From: CAMDPA01 sp964574325
GTDB lineage: Bacteria > Pseudomonadota > Alphaproteobacteria > Rhizobiales > Hyphomicrobiaceae
DNA: 64,000 nucleotides
Direction of reading: 5' to 3'
NCBI GenBank assembly: GCA_964574325.1
Contig: CAZNMY010000022.1
Coordinates: 1 to 64,000, forward strand
Shown here: one piece after another, positions 7,301-16,600 of the stretch
Layout: each line of letters opens with the position of its first letter
Numbering within the stretch: position 1 is the first letter of the stretch
Made by a program: the position numbers and the translations under genes
The notes under the pieces: model-generated
Told to the model about the DNA's origin: nothing
The model's input: only the letters and a program-made list of their open reading frames with translations
The model's database searches: none

Positions 7301-8515
7301 ATGCGGGATGAGCGCATGTCCGAGTCTGCAGGAGATCCGGTCGTCATCGTATCCATTGCGCGCACGGCGATGGGTGGTTTCCAAGGCGCGTTCGCCAGTC
7401 TGACGGCGGCGGAGCTCGGCGCGGTGGCGATCAAGTCCGCGGTCGCCAGGGCGGGCGTGCCGGGCGACGACGTGTCGGACGTGCTGATGGGCTGCGTGCT
7501 GCCGGCAGGGCAAGGGCAGGCCCCTGCGCGGCAGGCTTCGCGCGGCGCAGGGCTGCCGGACCACGTGCCGTGCACGACGGTCAACAAGATGTGCGGCTCG
7601 GGCATGAAGACGGTCATGCTGGCATTCGAGGCATTGCACGCGCGGCCACGTGACGTGATCGTTGCCGGCGGTATGGAGAGCATGACGAATGCTCCGTATC
7701 TTCTGCCCAAGATGCGCGGCGGTGCGCGGCTCGGACACGCGGAAGTCAAGGACCACATGTTTCTCGACGGGCTGGAGGATGCCTATGACAAGGGGCGCCT
7801 GATGGGTACGTTCGCGGAAGACACCGCGGAGCATTTCCAGTTCACGCGTGAGGCGCAGGATGCGTTCGCAATCGAGAGCCTGAAGCGGGCGAAGGCTGCC
7901 AACGAGGACGGCAGCTTCACATCGGAGATCGTTCCGGTCACGGTGAAGGGGCGTAAGGGGGCCGTCGAGGTTGCGCGTGACGAGCAGCCGTTCGCAGCGG
8001 ATCTATCGCGAATTCCATCATTGAAGCCGGCGTTTCGCGACGGTGGCACGGTTACGGCGGCCAATTCGTCGTCGATCTCGGATGGGGCGGCGGCATTGGT
8101 CCTGATGCGCCGGAGCGAGGCAGCGCGGCGCGCGCTGAGGCCGCTCGCCCAGATCGTCGGCGTCGCGGGGCACGCGCAGGCGCCGGCCTGGTTCACGACG
8201 GCGCCGGTGGGTGCGATCGGCAAGTTGCTGTCCGCGACAGGTTGGAAAGCCGACGACGTCGATCTCTACGAGATCAACGAGGCGTTCGCCGTGGTGACGA
8301 TGGCGGCGATGCGCGAACTCGACCTGCCGCACGACAAGGTCAACGTCCACGGCGGCGCGTGCGCTCTGGGTCACCCGATCGGGGCGTCGGGCGCGCGGAT
8401 CATCGTATCGCTGCTGGCGGCGCTCGAGAAACGCGGCGGGCGGCGCGGGATCGCGTCGTTGTGCATCGGTGGCGGCGAGGCGACGGCGGTCGCCGTCGAG
8501 CGCGTCGGTGGTTGA
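7301..8515 (+). CDS. Acetyl-CoA C-acetyltransferase (thiolase)
   Basis: A 404-residue thiolase II family enzyme that condenses two acetyl-CoA or cleaves beta-ketoacyl-CoA in the cytoplasm. The nucleophilic cysteine is C98 in TTVNKMCGSGMK; GGMESMTNAPYLL, NEAFAVVTMAAM, the GGACALGHPIGASG histidine motif and the C-terminal CIGGGEA cysteine are all present, so it should be active. A second ATG at 7316 (MSESAGD) would trim five residues and is an equally plausible start. The next gene begins 6 bases after its stop on the same strand, so the two are probably co-transcribed. No other fatty-acid or polyhydroxybutyrate genes are adjacent. Confidence 0.93.
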   Translation: MRDERMSESAGDPVVIVSIARTAMGGFQGAFASLTAAELGAVAIKSAVARAGVPGDDVSDVLMGCVLPAGQGQAPARQASRGAGLPDHVPCTTVNKMCGSGMKTVMLAFEALHARPRDVIVAGGMESMTNAPYLLPKMRGGARLGHAEVKDHMFLDGLEDAYDKGRLMGTFAEDTAEHFQFTREAQDAFAIESLKRAKAANEDGSFTSEIVPVTVKGRKGAVEVARDEQPFAADLSRIPSLKPAFRDGGTVTAANSSSISDGAAALVLMRRSEAARRALRPLAQIVGVAGHAQAPAWFTTAPVGAIGKLLSATGWKADDVDLYEINEAFAVVTMAAMRELDLPHDKVNVHGGACALGHPIGASGARIIVSLLAALEKRGGRRGIASLCIGGGEATAVAVERVGG

Positions 8516-8521
8516 GCGCCG

Positions 8522-9322
8522 ATGTTCTTCTACGCCTCGAAGCTGATCTCGGCGTTGATATGGCCGTCGAGCGTCATCACGATGCTGCTGGTGGTCGGTG
8601 CTGCCGGCGTGCTCACCGGCCGCGGCGGTGCTTGGAGCAGACGCGCGCTGGTGACGGGGAGCGTTCTTCTCATCGCGTGTGGTTTCGGTCCCGTCGGCAA
8701 CGCTCTCCTGCTGCCGCTGGAGCAGAGATTCGAACGGGGTGCGCTGCCGTCCGAAATCCAGGGCGTGATCGTCCTGGGCGGGTTCGAGATGGGCGCGATG
8801 ACGCAGGCGCGCGGCCAGCTTTCGTTCAACGAGGCGGGCGAGCGGTTGACGGAAGGCGTTCGGCTCGCGCTGCGCCGTCCGAAGGCGAAACTCATCTATA
8901 CAGGTGGGGAGGCTAGGCTGCTGGGATCGTCGAAGAGCGAAGCGGCAGCGTCGATCGGCGACACCTTCGTCGCGTTCGGGATCGCGCGGGAGCGTGTCGT
9001 TCTCGAAGAGGTGTCGCGGACCACGTGGGAGAACGCGGACAACCTGCGGTCCATCCTGAAGCCACAGCCCGGCCAGAGGTTCGTGCTGGTCACCTCGGCG
9101 TTCCACATGCCGCGGGCCATGGGGACTTTCAGGGCGGCGGGTTTCGATGTGACGGCGTGGCCCGTCGACTATCGGACCGCCGGCTTCACCGATGCGTTGA
9201 AGCCATTCGCGACCGTGCACAACGGTCTCCAGGTCTTCGATATGGCATTCAAGGAGTGGGTGGGGCTCGCTGCCTATCGGCTGTCCCGCAGGTCGGTGGC
9301 TTTCTGGCCAGAAGCTCCCTGA
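8522..9322 (+). CDS. DUF218 (YdcF/ElyC-like) membrane protein
   Basis: A 266-residue protein with two N-terminal membrane helices (about 9-30 and 41-63) and a DUF218 domain from about residue 81 (GVIVLGGFEMG, YTGGEARL, EEVSRTTWENA, VLVTSAFHMPRA). Members such as ElyC and SanA act in envelope or peptidoglycan-precursor homeostasis; the exact reaction is not established. It begins 6 bases after the thiolase stop, suggesting co-transcription without an obvious functional link. Confidence 0.88.
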   Translation: MFFYASKLISALIWPSSVITMLLVVGAAGVLTGRGGAWSRRALVTGSVLLIACGFGPVGNALLLPLEQRFERGALPSEIQGVIVLGGFEMGAMTQARGQLSFNEAGERLTEGVRLALRRPKAKLIYTGGEARLLGSSKSEAAASIGDTFVAFGIARERVVLEEVSRTTWENADNLRSILKPQPGQRFVLVTSAFHMPRAMGTFRAAGFDVTAWPVDYRTAGFTDALKPFATVHNGLQVFDMAFKEWVGLAAYRLSRRSVAFWPEAP

Positions 9323-9424
9323 TCGGCGATCAGTTGCGCGAGAACGCAGGGCAGGGCCACGGCGGGACGGGTTTTGTGTGTGCAACTCGGTTCAGCAAGA
9401 CCGCCGACATGCATTGAGGCTGCA

Positions 9425-9449
9425 GTGGCGCGACGTTAACGTGCGCCAC
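9425..9449. promoter_or_regulatory. Near-perfect 25-bp palindrome upstream of the CHASE2 gene
   Basis: GTGGCGC at 9425-9431 pairs with GCGCCAC at 9443-9449, around the inner palindrome ACGTTAACGT with one unpaired base. It lies 39 bases before the CHASE2 start and 102 bases after the DUF218 stop. It may be an operator for a dimeric regulator or a hairpin ending the thiolase-DUF218 transcript; no T-run follows, so an operator is somewhat favoured. Confidence 0.45.
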
Positions 9450-9487
9450 GGGACCAATCCGGCGTCCGGGGAGAGTGCAGGTCAAAC

Positions 9488-10723
9488 ATGGCGTACATCG
9501 AAACCCGGCCCGCCACGCGATCGGCGTTTCCACGGCGGGCCCTCATCATAGCACTCGTTTCCCTCGCGTGTACGTTCGCGGTCGTGCTCAGCGGGCACAG
9601 CACGGGCTTTCTGCAGCGGGTCGAGCAGGGGTTCACGGATATCCGCACGGCGCTGTTCTCGGATCGGATCACGGGAGATCATCCCGACGTGGTGATCGTC
9701 AGCGTCGGCGCCAACGTCAGCGCGACGCGCGCGACGTTCGACCAGGCGGCGATCGACGTGGACCGCGGGCTGCTCGCACGCCTGATCGATGCGATCGACG
9801 ACAGCGCCCCACGCGCCATCGGTTTCGATGTGCCTCTGCTTGGGGCAGGTGACGCGACCAAGGATCAGTCGCTTCAACGGGCGCTGCGCGAGGCCAAAGC
9901 CCGAGTGGTGATCGCATCGCGGACGAACAGCGCACAGGCCAATCCGGAAAGGCGGGCTTGGCTCGATCGCTTCATTTCCGGCACCGGCCGCAGAGCCGGA
10001 CACATCACGACGCTTTATGACGAAGGGATGGGACGGGCGGTGGCGGTCGATTCCGGCGTACAGGCGATCGGTCGCGTGCCGGATAGCTTCGCGCTGCTGA
10101 TGGCGCGGGCTCTGCGACCGGAAGTGCAGCGGGACTTCAGCGAAATCGCGTGGCTGCAGAAAGTCGACGATTCCAGTTGGCTCGCACGGTTCTTCAATGT
10201 CGGGGGGCAACAGCCGTTCCGGTTGCTGTTCGCGGAGGACCTGATCGACAGCACCAAGCAGATGCCCAGGCGCGCGTTCGCTGGGCGGCTCGTTCTCGTC
10301 ACGACGGGGATCGCGGAGATCGAGCGGCACAGGACACCGTTGACGCTGTGGTCGGGCGAATCGCTGGCGCCCATTCAGATCCAGGCGCAGGCCATCGCGC
10401 AGATGCTCGACCGGCGGGCGATCAGCGGTATCGATTCGCGCACGACGCGGCTTGCGCTGTTCGCACTGGCATGCGCGGCAGGTCTGGTCGGATGGCTACG
10501 TGGGCCGGGGCTGCATATCGTGGGAACGCTGATCGCCATCGTGGCCTTGATCGCGATCGACGCGACGGCCTACGCGATCCGCGATCTCGCTCTGCCGCTG
10601 GTGCCGGGTCTGATCGTGTGGTTGCTCGGGGAGGCGGCTGGGCGAAGCCTGCGCGGCATCCTGAACTGGGAAGAGCGCAATGGCCTCAAGTGGCCGCTCG
10701 ATAATCAGGCCGGTCCGGTATAG
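9488..10723 (+). CDS. CHASE2 sensor-domain membrane protein without output domain
   Basis: A 411-residue protein: one membrane helix (about 19-38), a large extracytoplasmic CHASE2 sensor domain (about 45-305; VVIVSVGANV and RAIGFDVPLLGAGD match the family's early strands), then two or three C-terminal membrane helices (about 320-385). CHASE2 is normally followed by adenylate cyclase, GGDEF or histidine kinase domains; here the protein ends about 25 residues after the last helix. It must therefore signal through a partner or serve a different role. The next gene is on the opposite strand, so no split output gene is present. Confidence 0.85.
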   Translation: MAYIETRPATRSAFPRRALIIALVSLACTFAVVLSGHSTGFLQRVEQGFTDIRTALFSDRITGDHPDVVIVSVGANVSATRATFDQAAIDVDRGLLARLIDAIDDSAPRAIGFDVPLLGAGDATKDQSLQRALREAKARVVIASRTNSAQANPERRAWLDRFISGTGRRAGHITTLYDEGMGRAVAVDSGVQAIGRVPDSFALLMARALRPEVQRDFSEIAWLQKVDDSSWLARFFNVGGQQPFRLLFAEDLIDSTKQMPRRAFAGRLVLVTTGIAEIERHRTPLTLWSGESLAPIQIQAQAIAQMLDRRAISGIDSRTTRLALFALACAAGLVGWLRGPGLHIVGTLIAIVALIAIDATAYAIRDLALPLVPGLIVWLLGEAAGRSLRGILNWEERNGLKWPLDNQAGPV

Positions 10724-10845
10724 GGCGTCATCGTCTGGACGAGACGCCGACCGGGCTACGCCGGTCGGGTGCCAGAGGACTCGAGGCAGAGGACTAGTGA
10801 CAGAGGTCCGGTGACAGAGGCTTGGCTGCGGATGCTTCGCGGCGG

Positions 10846-11844
10846 CTACTGATTGAAGAATGTCCCGGTCCAGGCGCGCTCGCGCCGCTGCGCCTGCTGG
10901 GCGGCCGGGCGCGGGCGATGGGCGCGCGGGGGGGGCGGTGCAGCAGCAATCAGCGGCGCGGCATCGCCGGCAGTGCTGTCAGGCGCCATCGGTGCGCCGA
11001 TGGCCATCCGACCTTCGAAACCAGCGGGGCGTGCCGCCTCGGCCGTCGGCGTGGCGATCGTGCCCGTGACGACCGGCGCCTGCGATACCAGGGCGGGCGC
11101 CGGAACGGGGGCTGCTGCGAACGTCGGCGCCGACGCTGCAAATGACGGGCGGGCTGGTGCGAGGGTCGGGCCGAGGGGGGGCGATGACCGGTGTGCGGTC
11201 ATGGTGCCGGCAGCGGAGCCCGGAGCCGAACGGCAGGCGCTGCCGGGATAACCACGGACGAGCGTGAGCTGGATCAGGTCGGGCTCGTCGCCGGAGAGGC
11301 CGGAGTTGACCTGCTCGATGAAGGCGCGCAGCGCGCGCCTCGAAGCTGGTCCCCATTCCCCGTCGACCTCGCCGACATAGCAGCCGACGCGCTTCAATTC
11401 GGCCTGCAAGGCACGTGCGAGATCCTGACGCGGCAATGGCTTCGATGTGATGGCGCTGCTGGTTTGGACGACGCGGGCAGAGGGGGCAGGGGCAGTGGCT
11501 TGATCGCGTGAGCGAGAATGAACCTCGACATCTGTCGACCAGCCGCGCGGGGCACTCGTGGTGGTAGCTGACGTGGGTTTGTGGGCGGCATCTGCCGTCG
11601 ACGTCCGGGCAGCGGGCACGGGAAGGGCAGCGCCGAAAAAGCGCGGGCCGGACCCGGTCTCAGCGGCTGTCGCGTCTTGGCGATCGGACCCGGACCTGTG
11701 AGTGGAAGTCGAAAGGCTGGCGACCCCGCCGGCACCGATATCAGACACGACGGCCAGACCCGATTCCACCGTCGAAGGGACGAGCCACATCGTCGACGCA
11801 GCGACACCTGCTGCCAAAGTCAGAATTCCGAGCGCTATGCGCAT
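10846..11844 (-). CDS. Peptidoglycan-binding-like exported protein
   Basis: A 332-residue protein with an N-terminal membrane or signal segment (residues 1-20), a long Ala/Ser/Pro/Thr-rich linker, a single peptidoglycan-binding-1-like motif (about 145-180; LQAELKRVGCYVGEVDGEWG followed by ASRRALRAF) and a second low-complexity Pro/Ala tail. Such proteins are common in Bradyrhizobium-like bacteria and probably bind the cell wall from the periplasm. The start is at the MRIALGIL methionine; the open frame extends 22 codons upstream without a plausible signal sequence. Confidence 0.75.
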   Translation of the reverse strand: MRIALGILTLAAGVAASTMWLVPSTVESGLAVVSDIGAGGVASLSTSTHRSGSDRQDATAAETGSGPRFFGAALPVPAARTSTADAAHKPTSATTTSAPRGWSTDVEVHSRSRDQATAPAPSARVVQTSSAITSKPLPRQDLARALQAELKRVGCYVGEVDGEWGPASRRALRAFIEQVNSGLSGDEPDLIQLTLVRGYPGSACRSAPGSAAGTMTAHRSSPPLGPTLAPARPSFAASAPTFAAAPVPAPALVSQAPVVTGTIATPTAEAARPAGFEGRMAIGAPMAPDSTAGDAAPLIAAAPPPPRAHRPRPAAQQAQRRERAWTGTFFNQ

Positions 11845-12326
11845 GGTGTTACCCGGCCAGTAAACGGTTATCGATACCGCGATACAAATCGTTCTGCCCG
11901 CCGCAATCAACCTAGCTTATGCACGGGGCCGGCGGGAGGGCAAGCCCGTGCATCCGTATGCAATCTCCAGCAACGAGGCGGCACCTGCCCCTTCCGGAGA
12001 CACCTCGATCATCGTCCGTCTCATCGTCCGTCTCATCGGACCGTGTCGCTCTAGACCGGGGCGCTGTATCGGGGGGGCGGTCGAAAAAAAATGTTGCGAG
12101 CTTCCAAGATACCAGCAAGTTTTCCGATTGCCGGTCCCGACGCGGCGTTCTCATCCTATCCGGAACAGTAGCGACAATTCTGGTATAGGTCCCCCAATTC
12201 GTTGCGGAGATGGCTGTTCAATTCTGTCACGTAGGGAATTTTCTGTGGATTGTTCCGGTTGAATTTTCTGAAGAAGCAACCTTCGCGCCACACACCGGCA
12301 GGTTGCGTTCGACAGCGACCGTCATG
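11845..12326. other. 482-base intergenic region
   Basis: No gene is supported here. It contains a short tandem duplication (two copies of a 12-base CATCGTCCGTCT unit around 12010-12035), and the GC content is lower in 12180-12260 than in the flanking genes. It presumably carries the promoter of the peptidoglycan-binding-like gene. Confidence 0.5.
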
Positions 12327-13163
12327 TCAGGTCGCCGCCTTCGGCGCGGATGCCAGCAGGTGGAGATACTCCGCCCGGCGTTCTGCGACGCGGCCAGCGA
12401 TCCGGGCTCCGAAGGTGCCCATAGCGTCCAGCTCGGTTGAGGTCAGCGGGTCGCGGACTGCAGTTCGGAACGAGGGGAGGTCTTGCACGCGGGTCCACCA
12501 GCTGCGGCAGTGGGGGCGGCTACCGGTCCATACGTCCAGAAGTTGCAGATAGGCGAGGCGGGCGACGAAGGGCATCATATTGATGTCCGCCAGTGACATG
12601 GCAGAGCCGACCAGCCATCCGCTGGGGTTGTTGGAGAGGGCCTTCTCCATATCCCGGAAGGCGATCTCGTAGTTGGCTATCGCCTGGAATACATACGGAG
12701 ATTCGACGCCGAGCTCGTAGGTCGACATGAAGCGTGCGCGCTTGTCGGGGTCGCCGACGTTGGTGAAGCGGGCCTCGAGCTGGGTGTCACTCATGCCGCG
12801 CATGCGCTCGCGGAACATGGCCGAGAAGCTCAATTCGCGGGTCGCGGCGAACAATCCTTCGTCGACGGCTTTGCTCCATTTGCGCATCTGGGTGCGCTCA
12901 TAGGGGCTCGTCGGGATCAGTCCGGGCGCGGGGAAGCTGTCGTCGAGGTATTCGCAGATCAGGGTCGACTCCGTGATCGGCTTGCCGTCGTGGATGAGGG
13001 CAGGCACCACACCCTTCGGATTGATGGCGAGGTATTCGGGGCTGTACTGTTCGCCTCTGAACAGGTCGATGTCGCGCGTGGTGAACGACAGACCCTTTTC
13101 AGCCAAAGTAATCAATACCTTCTGGGTGCAGATGGAGTTGCCGGCCTTGTAGAGTTCGAGCAT
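12327..13163 (-). CDS. Glutathione S-transferase family protein
   Basis: A 278-residue protein with a thioredoxin-like N-terminal domain (LYKAGNSICTQKVLITLAEKG, with S/C positions where GSTs place the catalytic residue; INPKGVVPALIHDG with the cis-Pro; ITESTLICEYL, the glutathione gamma-glutamyl-binding E-S pair) and an all-helical C-terminal domain (SLADINMMPFVARL). It probably conjugates glutathione to an electrophile or acts in ring-cleavage metabolism. It is transcribed away from the Pls-like synthetase across a 454-base gap. Confidence 0.9.
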   Translation of the reverse strand: MLELYKAGNSICTQKVLITLAEKGLSFTTRDIDLFRGEQYSPEYLAINPKGVVPALIHDGKPITESTLICEYLDDSFPAPGLIPTSPYERTQMRKWSKAVDEGLFAATRELSFSAMFRERMRGMSDTQLEARFTNVGDPDKRARFMSTYELGVESPYVFQAIANYEIAFRDMEKALSNNPSGWLVGSAMSLADINMMPFVARLAYLQLLDVWTGSRPHCRSWWTRVQDLPSFRTAVRDPLTSTELDAMGTFGARIAGRVAERRAEYLHLLASAPKAAT

Positions 13164-13617
13164 CTTGGTGTTCCCGTCTCAAATCGACTTCATGGGGCGC
13201 GCAGGGCAGCAAGCACCGATATAGCCCTTCTCTGTCGCATATGTCGGATATCGTTGAGAGTGTTGTACAGAGGCTCGTTGCCGCGCTGCTACAACAGGAC
13301 TGTCCTTTTTGCCTCGCAATCGTGTATCGATGCGTATCCGATCCGGGTAGGATCACTGAGGCAGGACGGGCGGAAGGCTCGGCCTGATGGGGTGGCGTTC
13401 ATATTGGCCGTGGTAACAAGCTCGGCGCGCTTCGTTTGTTTGCGGCGATGCTTGACAGAGAATGGACGGTGTCGCCGGCACTGTTCATGAGTGTGAGCCC
13501 TAATGCAGCCCCGGCTGGGGGGTGTGCGGCTGGCGGCTGAGAAGCCGTGGCGGTGCTCGATGCGACAATACACACCAAGCCGCTGGGAGGGGTCCCGAGG
13601 GCCGGGGCCTGAACTGG
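13164..13617. other. 454-base divergent intergenic region
   Basis: This lies between the GST (minus) and the Pls-like synthetase (plus) and must hold both promoters. No gene, repeat or confident operator was recognised. Local GC is below that of the flanking genes around 13230-13330, as expected for promoter DNA. Confidence 0.5.
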
Positions 13618-16600
13618 ATGGATACTGGAATCGATGCGGTGCAGCTCGCGCCGGTGCGTTCTGTCGTGCTGGGTGTCGAGCTGCCCAATCTTCTTCGCGA
13701 AGAGACGCTGGCCGACATCTTCAGGGCGTCAGCGGCGCGCAACCCCGAGAAGCTCGCGCTGTCCCTCATCGGGACGGCTGAGCGGCTGAGCTATGGCGAA
13801 CTCGACCGGCGCTCCGACAAGGTGGCGGCCCAGTTGGCCCTGCGCGGCGTGCGACGGGGCGATTTCGTCGGGCTGTGGCTGAAGCGTTCGCTCGACCTTC
13901 ATGTCGCGCTGATCGGCATCCTCAAGGCTGGCGCTGCCTATATTCCGTTCGATGCGGAGGCTCCTGCCGACCGTGTCGCGTCGTGTCTGGCAGACTGCGG
14001 CGCCCGGCTGCTGGTGTCGCACGAGGGCATGGCCGCGGAGACGGCGAAGCTGACGTCGCCGGTCGAGCCGCTCGAGGCGCTGCTGGCCGATGACCGCGAC
14101 GGCGGAGCGCCGCCTTCGGCCGGGCCGGACGATCCGGCCTATGCGATCTACACCTCGGGCTCGACGGGCAAGCCCAAAGGGATCGTCATCACCCACCGCA
14201 ACATCTGCCATTATCTCAGGGCGGGTAACGAGGCGCTGGGCTTCCGCGAATCCGACGTCGTGCTGCAGCAGGCGTCGGTGGCGTTCGATCTGTCGCTCGA
14301 GGAGATCTTCGTTCCCTATCTGGTCGGCGCGACGCTGAAAGTCGCGACGATGGATACGGTCAAGCAGACCGACCGGCTGCCGGAGATCATCGAGGCGGAG
14401 GGCATCACGGTCATCGATACCGTGCCGACGCTGCTGTCGATGTTCGAGCGCGACGTGCCGTCGCTGCGGGTGATCGTCCTGGGCGGCGAAGCGTGTCCGC
14501 CGGCGCTGGTGGAGCGGTTCGCGAGGCCGGGCCGGTTCCTGTTCAACACCTACGGTCCGACCGAGACCACCGTCGTTGCTACCTACGCGGAGCTGAAGCC
14601 CGGCGATCCCGTGACGATCGGCAAGCCGATCGCGAACTATACGGCCTATGTCGTCGACGAGAACATGCAATTGCTGGCGCCCGGACAGACGGGCGAACTG
14701 GTGGTCGGCGGTCCCGGTGTCGCCCAGGGCTATATCAATCTGCCCGAGATGACGGCGAAGAAGTTCGTCGCCAATCCGTTCGATCCGGGGTCCAAGCGCG
14801 ATCCGGTCCTCTACCGAACGGGGGACGCGGTCAGCCTCGATCCGCAGGGCCGGTTCGCATTCCACGGGCGCATCGACGATCAGGTGAAGATCCGCGGCTA
14901 CCGGATCGAGCTCGGTGAAATCGAGAGCCTGATCGCCGACGAACCCGGCGTCAGAACCGCCGCTGTTGCCGTGCACCAGCATCCGACCGCGGGCGAGACG
15001 CTGGTCGCGCACATCGTGTCGGGCGATGAGAAGTTCGATGTGGAAGGCGCCAAGAAGGCGCTTGCCGGGAAGGTGCCGCCGTACATGGTGCCGCCGGTGT
15101 GGCAGGTGCACGATACGCTGCCGCGGCTCGCGTCGGGGAAGGTGGACCGCAAGGCGCTGGCGGTGATGCCGATCTCGATGGCGGTCGAGCAGGGAGAGCA
15201 GGAAGAACCACGCACGCCGACGGAAGCCCAATTGCTGGCGGCTGCCAAGTCCGTGATGGGGCTGCCGGTCGTCAATTTCGATTCCGACTTCTTCACCGAT
15301 CTGGGCGGCCATTCGCTGATCGCGGCGCGGTTCGTTTCCGAGCTCAGGAAGAACCCGGCGCTCGCTTCGATCGCGCTGCAGGACATGTATTCGCTGCGGA
15401 CGCTGCGCAAGATCGGCGAGGCGCTCGACAATCGGGCGCAGGCGGGCAAGGTCGACATCTCGTTCGAGCCGCCGCCACTGCTGCGGCGGTTCCTGTGCGG
15501 CCTGGGCCAGATGATCGCGCTGCCGTTCATCATCGCCATCGTGACGGCGCAGTGGATGGGCCTGCTGCTGTCGTCGATCTATCTCGTGCGCGACGAGACC
15601 CCGCTGTGGATCGAGGTGCTGACGCTGTGCTCGATCTACGTCGCGCTCAATATGGGCGCGAAGATCGTCGTGGTCGTCATGAAGTGGCTGGTCATCGGCC
15701 GCACCAAACCCGGCGTCTATCCGATGTGGGGGTGGTACTACTACAGGCTTTGGCTGCTCTCACGCATCGTTCACCTGACGCAGCACAAGTTCCTGCAGGG
15801 CACGCCCCTGATGCGGATCTATTTGCGGGCACTGGGCGCCAAGGTCGGGCGCGACGCGATCATCAACGAGTTCGAGGAAGGCGCCATCGACCTGATCAGT
15901 TTCGGGGAGCGGTGCAGCCTGGGAGCGAAGGTCAAGCTCGCCAACGTCGAAGTGGTCGGCAATCTCGTTTACGTCGGCAGGATCGACATCGGCGCCGACG
16001 CCCACATCGGCAATGGTTGCGTGATCGGGCACAACACCAAGCTCGGCGAGTGCTGCGAGTTGGGTGACCTGACGGCGATCGCGCCGGGAGCCGTCGTCGG
16101 CGACTTCGAAAGGTGGGACGGCACGCCGGCCAAGAAGGTCGGCATGATCGACAAGGCGTCGCTGCCGGAGCATCCCGAGCTCAGCGAAAAGGCTCGGAGG
16201 TGGCAGACGGTCGGCTACTTCTTCGCCTACAACCTGATCATGATGATCGGCCTGCTGCCGATCTTTCCCGCCTTCTACGTCCTCTACAACATCGACAACT
16301 GGACGAGCGGCGACGTCGACTACGTGATCCCCTGGCATCTGGTGCCGCTCTATGCATGGCCGGCCGCGCTCGCGCTGGTCTTCGTGTCGATGGGGGTCGC
16401 CATCGTGATGCGCTGGGTGCTGCTGCCGGACCGGGTGCAACCGGGCAGCTACTCGATCTTCTCGGGCTTCTACTTCCGCAAGTGGATGCTCGGCGTGATG
16501 ATCGAGTCCATGCTGGAGACGCTCAATTCGCTCTACGCGACCCTGTTCATGCGCAACTGGTACCGGCTTATGGGCTGCAAGCTCGGGCGCGGTACGGAGA

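Noticed and set aside
13729..15312. 527-codon antisense frame under the adenylation domain
   Set aside because: Low-complexity Arg/His/Asp composition and full overlap with the motif-bearing NRPS frame.
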